Shown: one piece after another, positions 13,101-15,652 of the stretch
Numbering within the stretch: the stretch's first letter is position 1
Layout of the letters: each line of letters starts with the position of its first letter
Assembly (NCBI GenBank): GCA_022361535.1
Contig: JAKSAU010000164.1
Location: 1-15,652, forward strand
Source of the DNA: Desulfobacterales bacterium
GTDB lineage: Bacteria > Desulfobacterota > Desulfobacteria > Desulfobacterales > Desulfobacteraceae
DNA length: 15,652 bases
Reading direction: 5' to 3'
Made by a program: the position numbers and the translations under genes
Notes under the pieces: generated by a model
The model's database searches: none
What the model saw: the letters and a program-made list of their open reading frames with translations, nothing else
Told to the model about the DNA's origin: nothing

Positions 13101-15652
13101 ATTGAATTTGATCAGCTAAACCCTATCGATCACGGTGATGATGGCAATGATCATGATAGAGCGGAAGAATGGACTGTAACTTTAACTGTCAAGGACGGTG
13201 ATGGTGACACGGTAAGCCGCGACATCAATGTGGCCATCAACGATGACGGCCCTGTCTTGACAAGCTCAGAGATCACCTCTGCAGAACTGGGCATCTCTGC
13301 AGAACCGGAAGTCCTTTTTGCGGACCTGCGCAATGCGGGCAACAATGATAACCCTGTGCCGCAAGCCTTAATTAACGGCTTGCTGTTTACAGCTCTTGCC
13401 GCAGACGGAACAGAAGCCGGCCTGTATGATGCAGGGCCCGGCGTAGGTATCCGCAGCAGTGACGACGGTGGATCAGGACGCTTCAAGGAAATCAATTATT
13501 ATGGTGATGAAAAAGACGGTTCTTCTGAAACCCTGAAAATGGAACTGCCAAACGATGGCCGAATAGGCGTTGAACTTGAAGTCAAAGTTGCACAATTCTT
13601 TAATAACAGCAGAGAAGAAGAGCGCCTTGAGATCAATTTTTACAAAGGTGATACACTGGTTGATACCCGGGTTGTCGTATCCACGGAAGGGTCATCCCGG
13701 GACATGCTGTCTTTTAATGTGGATGAGGGATTTGATAGAGTTGAATTTTCCGCCTTGAATGACAGCATGCCAGGAAGAGACAACTCTGACTTCTCGATTG
13801 CATCTGTTCAAGTTACAACAGTCCGTGAAGGTGTAATCGGAATTGTCAGAGGTGACATTGACGGCGAGTTTGGTACAGATGGTGCCGGCGGTTTCTTCCT
13901 CTGGGATGCAGATGCAGGTGAACCCACAGAACTTCTGATTGAATCAAATGATGACGGTATTATGTATACTGTCTCTATTGATAGCGAAACCGGTGAATGG
14001 GTGCTTTACCAGTATCAATCCATGGATACAGAGAACCTGGATGTTGAAATTCGGATCTATGACGGTGACAGTGACTGGGATAGTGAGACGGTTTCGATTC
14101 CAACATCCCAATTTGTTGTAGGGTCTGATCTATCAGATGTGACACCTGAAGTAGAAGTTGTCCAGCAAGCAATTCTTTCAGATTCAACTGCTGATGACAC
14201 CCACACCGTACCCAATACGGCTGGATGGGATACCAGTGGTGATATTGTTGGTGGAGATGCCGCTGACGTGCTCATCGGAGATGCAGGTCATCAATCTTTT
14301 TCCTATCATTATGTGTTGACCCTGGATATGTCAGATTCCATGGATGACCATCGCAAGGATATGGAAGATTCGGCCAACAACATGATCCAAAATGTATTTA
14401 ACCAGGTCAATGAAACAACGGACGGACTTGTAAAGATCAGTTTCCAGTTTTTTGACACAAATTCAGACGATCACGTCAGGTTTATCCTTTTTGATAAAGC
14501 CGCGGATGAAGTGACCATGGATATTCCGGGTGACGGGGTTCGTGGTGCGCATACCATTAGTTTTTCAGAGTTTGAAAGTGCTTTTGGTAATTCAATTGAG
14601 TTTGATCTTAGCTACCCCCGTGGCGGAACAAACTTTGAAGCGGGCCTGGAAGCTGCCTCAGATCTCTACGACAGCAGCTTTGATGAAAACCATATGATTT
14701 TCATCAGCGACGGCAAACCCACTTGGCGGCTTGCAGGCAGTAGGCCTACCAATGATGGCAGCAGCTCACAAACTTCTCCTGCAGAGGTATCGGATCTTGC
14801 AAATGAAATCAGAGATCTGCATAGCCAGTTTGACAGTGTCCGGGCAATTTCAATTGATGAGCAGCCCCTTGTAACCGTTGAAACACGAACCGTTTTTAAT
14901 GATAATCACAAATGGGAACTGGATGATTGGAAAAAACTGGATTCCAGTGGTAATTTGACCAATGCAAATGCCAAAGTAAACACCGAAGGGATCATTTTTA
15001 GAGACGATCTTGTTCGTATGGGAGATGAAAACCCACATGGCATAGGCCAGACCGTTTTCACTAGGGCCGGAGCTGAGTATAATCTTACCTTTGATGTATC
15101 CCATTATGAGAGGCACGATCTTGTGGTTGTCGTGAAAGATGCTGATGGAAATACCATTTCAACAAAATCCTCATTGGAGCATTATACCTTTACGGGTACC
15201 GGAGGAACTGTAACCATTCTCTTTAAGGGTGATGGCACCGGTAACTATCCAAAATTGGATGACATTAAACTTGTTGAAACCATGAGAACCCCTGTTGATT
15301 CTGTAATGGATGATATTGATTCTACCGGAACAGCAATCGACCTGGAAGACTCTGACGAACTTGATGCAGTCCTTAACGACCTTGTTGGTGACATCACTCT
15401 GTCGCTTCTTGGAAATGACGTCATTGAAGGCAATGACGGGGATGATCTGATATTCGGTGATGCTGTCAACAGCGACGGCGTGGCTGAAGACCTGCTTGAA
15501 AACTCCTCGGAAGGTCGGTTTACTGAGGACGAGCAGGCTGCAATTGAGTCTATTGCCGACATGGTCGACGGTTCTGGATGGGCTGTCTTTGAAGCCCTTG
15601 AAGATCAGGTGGATTCATGGACAAGATCAGATACCATCAGATATATCCAGGA
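10116..15652 (+). CDS. LapA-like RTX adhesin 2 with VWA domain (3' truncated)
   Basis: Second giant type I secreted adhesin, read open from ATG for 1845 codons to the window edge. Order: retention module (about 1-125) closely matching adhesin 1 but with TAVG at 101-104 in place of TAAG; a T1SS-143-type repeat ending at DDGP (270-273); a PPC/DVUA0089-like domain (about 325-455); four more T1SS-143-type repeats ending near residues 572, 741, 888 and 1046, each with an FxQL-x(4)-H strand and a terminal DDGP; a jelly-roll-like domain (about 1047-1230); a short beta-rich stretch (about 1238-1330); an RTX-like GGDAADVLIGD (about 1379-1389); a VWA domain (about 1397-1765) with MIDAS residues D1404, S1406, S1408, T1505 and D1532; and the first RTX repeats from 1766. 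The C-terminal secretion signal lies beyond the window. The intact metal site suggests an adhesive, ligand-binding role. Confidence 0.9.
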   Translation, partial: MIKVGTITGTGKVIATTADGKTRELKEGDQLFFGETIETRGNVNATIVNENGELVNSVAENSQLKVDETVLAKGSEDSAVKEVDAIQAALEQGEEIPEEETAVGEDDPFSSELGSYEGDESAGGVAPRSLGISLAAAPAQGDQDTTVFFDPIESLSALGVEVDETGGLDSITGTISVDYGPSGGFLVLSADGAVWDSDANTLTYSEEGVDIWEIVLDQATGEYTFTQIAAYDHGDDENDHDTLAEFEVTVSAFNNDGDTATVSFIAGIRDDGPTIEPQPYDAGNDDSLVIEGELVRDYEQGDGDGFELRGFGPREPMSAEHDIVHEGGAVRIDLLTENGANFPPFIPDSDGNYTDINNDGEQSEGNIWFYLKDENGDTVEGSFSMFDFRALGAEDGSVSPLDPYLYLEDLPAGNYTIVVMGHPALFFGDDSVPYRITISDNTDVDTSGIPETITGDETEGLVVKTVTSEALGVDFGTDGEGSIELSVEGGVWDEESQTLTYYQGEEAVWQIQLTGDAESGYGYEFTQLAAIDHDDDQDHDETAEWTVTLTATDGDTDFTSIDITVAIDDDGPKFVENYEIEAEGFGPAPMYGEERNGPVLFTDETYSMEGEGAGRPDDRAFVTVDFGQDGAADVDALTLSMGDDYIEGVDYTWEDGVLTFYQDGYFDGEGLPTWQVEVVEGRTDDGATTFRYVLTQLNAVEHDNTDSHNESETWTIIATAMDGDGDTDIQALNVVINDDGPQVISGNRFRGDESQNGREANPLVTGTMDVADVIDFGTDGPLNGDLSQAIELSMTESQLEGGAYTWENNIFTYYQDGDIDGTATWQIELTENSGGDPIFEFTQLDAVDHDNPNKHNEKEVWRVTVKATDGDEDTATWTIKIRIKDDGPSLNSDPDFVEGYSLSGDESLEEGETAADPYVHETISADELQLDFGTDGPFNGVDNDGLFLSVENGIWDADTLTLTYFQEGIAGDPAEGIGEPTWTMKLVQNDDDEYEIEFDQLNPIDHGDDGNDHDRAEEWTVTLTVKDGDGDTVSRDINVAINDDGPVLTSSEITSAELGISAEPEVLFADLRNAGNNDNPVPQALINGLLFTALAADGTEAGLYDAGPGVGIRSSDDGGSGRFKEINYYGDEKDGSSETLKMELPNDGRIGVELEVKVAQFFNNSREEERLEINFYKGDTLVDTRVVVSTEGSSRDMLSFNVDEGFDRVEFSALNDSMPGRDNSDFSIASVQVTTVREGVIGIVRGDIDGEFGTDGAGGFFLWDADAGEPTELLIESNDDGIMYTVSIDSETGEWVLYQYQSMDTENLDVEIRIYDGDSDWDSETVSIPTSQFVVGSDLSDVTPEVEVVQQAILSDSTADDTHTVPNTAGWDTSGDIVGGDAADVLIGDAGHQSFSYHYVLTLDMSDSMDDHRKDMEDSANNMIQNVFNQVNETTDGLVKISFQFFDTNSDDHVRFILFDKAADEVTMDIPGDGVRGAHTISFSEFESAFGNSIEFDLSYPRGGTNFEAGLEAASDLYDSSFDENHMIFISDGKPTWRLAGSRPTNDGSSSQTSPAEVSDLANEIRDLHSQFDSVRAISIDEQPLVTVETRTVFNDNHKWELDDWKKLDSSGNLTNANAKVNTEGIIFRDDLVRMGDENPHGIGQTVFTRAGAEYNLTFDVSHYERHDLVVVVKDADGNTISTKSSLEHYTFTGTGGTVTILFKGDGTGNYPKLDDIKLVETMRTPVDSVMDDIDSTGTAIDLEDSDELDAVLNDLVGDITLSLLGNDVIEGNDGDDLIFGDAVNSDGVAEDLLENSSEGRFTEDEQAAIESIADMVDGSGWAVFEALEDQVDSWTRSDTIRYIQ
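10416..10427 (+). other. Variant LapG-type site (TAVG) in adhesin 2
   Basis: Codons ACT GCC GTC GGC give T101-A102-V103-G104 in exact register with TAAG of adhesin 1; the surrounding EIPEEE is identical. GTC differs by one base from an alanine codon (GCC). LapG is known to need a dialanine-type site, so cleavage here is uncertain. Confidence 0.6.
10537..13254 (+). repeat. Five T1SS-143-type repeats in adhesin 2
   Basis: About 110-130-residue modules recur, each with an (x)DFGTDG-like opening (weaker in copy one), a W-x-x-x-x-x-x-LTYxQ strand pair, a W-x-I/V-x-L/V strand, FTQL followed by DH or EH, a DGD-type turn, and a terminal DDGP. Approximate bases: 10537-10934, 11506-11830, 11970-12337, 12418-12780 and 12882-13254. 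The PPC/DVUA0089-like unit (about 11090-11480) sits between copies one and two. DNA identity between copies is low, so these are old protein repeats, not recent tandem duplications. Confidence 0.75.
13260..13810 (+). other. Jelly-roll-like domain of adhesin 2
   Basis: Residues about 1047-1230 contain ALAADGTEAGLYDAGPGVGI, a glycine/aspartate-rich turn, SETLKMELPNDGRIGVELEV, LEINFYKGDTLVDTRVVV and FDRVEFSAL. The arrangement parallels the 948-1157 insert of adhesin 1 (GIGV, SETLVLEF, VHWIARSADGSVV). It is probably a ligand-binding or spacer module. No catalytic residues are recognised. Confidence 0.45.
14304..15410 (+). other. VWA domain with intact MIDAS, split by an inserted domain
   Basis: YHYVLTLDMSDSM (about 1397-1409) supplies DxSxS (D1404, S1406, S1408); RGGTNFEAGL supplies T1505; MIFISDGKP supplies D1532. 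After VRAISID (1575-1581) a typical VWA would go straight to its last helix, but that helix (PVDSVMDDIDSTGTAI) starts only at 1726. The intervening 140 residues, including DLVVVVKDADGNT and LDDIKLV, look like a CBM-type beta sandwich. VWA domains bind ligands through a divalent metal ion. Confidence 0.65.

Noticed and set aside
10312..14121. Shorter open frames in other frames inside adhesin 2, e.g. 10312-10674, 11773-12027 and 13570-13758 on +
   Set aside because: They lie within the continuously open 10116 frame, lack ribosome binding sites, and give low-complexity products with no family features. They also do not indicate a frameshift, since the main frame reads through without a stop.
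1..15652. CRISPR arrays, tRNA/rRNA genes, insertion sequences or att sites
   Set aside because: I saw no evenly spaced short DNA repeats, cloverleaf-like segments, transposase motifs or terminal inverted repeats. The only repeats are protein-level modules within the adhesins.

Overview
The window looks like chromosomal DNA from a Gram-negative bacterium with a moderately AT-rich genome. Both flanks carry LapA-type adhesins of the type I secretion class. These have an N-terminal retention module, T1SS-143-type repeats, RTX calcium-binding repeats and, in the first protein, a C-terminal secretion-signal-like region. DVUA0089/PPC-like domains and DUF849 (BKACE) genes fit a marine or anaerobic Desulfobacterota-type genome, possibly Desulfobacterales. 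That taxonomic guess is inference and of low confidence. Every gene is on the + strand.

Layout. (1) 40-4512 is a complete 1490-residue adhesin with a strong ribosome binding site and an intrinsic terminator just downstream. (2) 4718-9898 is a very tight five-gene operon: a PaaK/CapK-like adenylate-forming enzyme, an ornithine cyclodeaminase/mu-crystallin-family dehydrogenase, a GNAT acyltransferase, a beta-keto acid cleavage enzyme (DUF849) and a second PaaK/CapK-like enzyme. The junctions are a 1-nt gap followed by overlaps of 20, 4 and 4 nt. (3) 9899-10115 is an AT-rich intergenic region with an inverted repeat and promoter-like elements. (4) 10116 to the window end is a second adhesin, open for 1845 codons with no stop and therefore truncated at its 3' end. 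It carries five T1SS-143-type repeats, a DVUA0089/PPC-like domain, a von Willebrand A domain with an intact MIDAS, and the start of an RTX region.

How it fits together. The adhesins are paralogues. They align through the retention module, the T1SS-143 repeats and the peculiar segment between RTX arrays, but differ in the middle. Adhesin 1 has a dialanine TAAG site of the type cut by the periplasmic protease LapG. Adhesin 2 has TAVG at the same place, so the two may be released differently. No LapB/C/E-type exporter and no LapD/LapG homologue lies in the window. The operon between them encodes no transporter or regulator. It looks like a small-molecule pathway: acid activation by two ligase-like enzymes, amino or imino acid redox chemistry, acyl transfer, and acetyl-CoA-dependent C-C cleavage. 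I recognise the families but not the pathway. This adhesin-flanked cassette is the best candidate here for an undescribed system.
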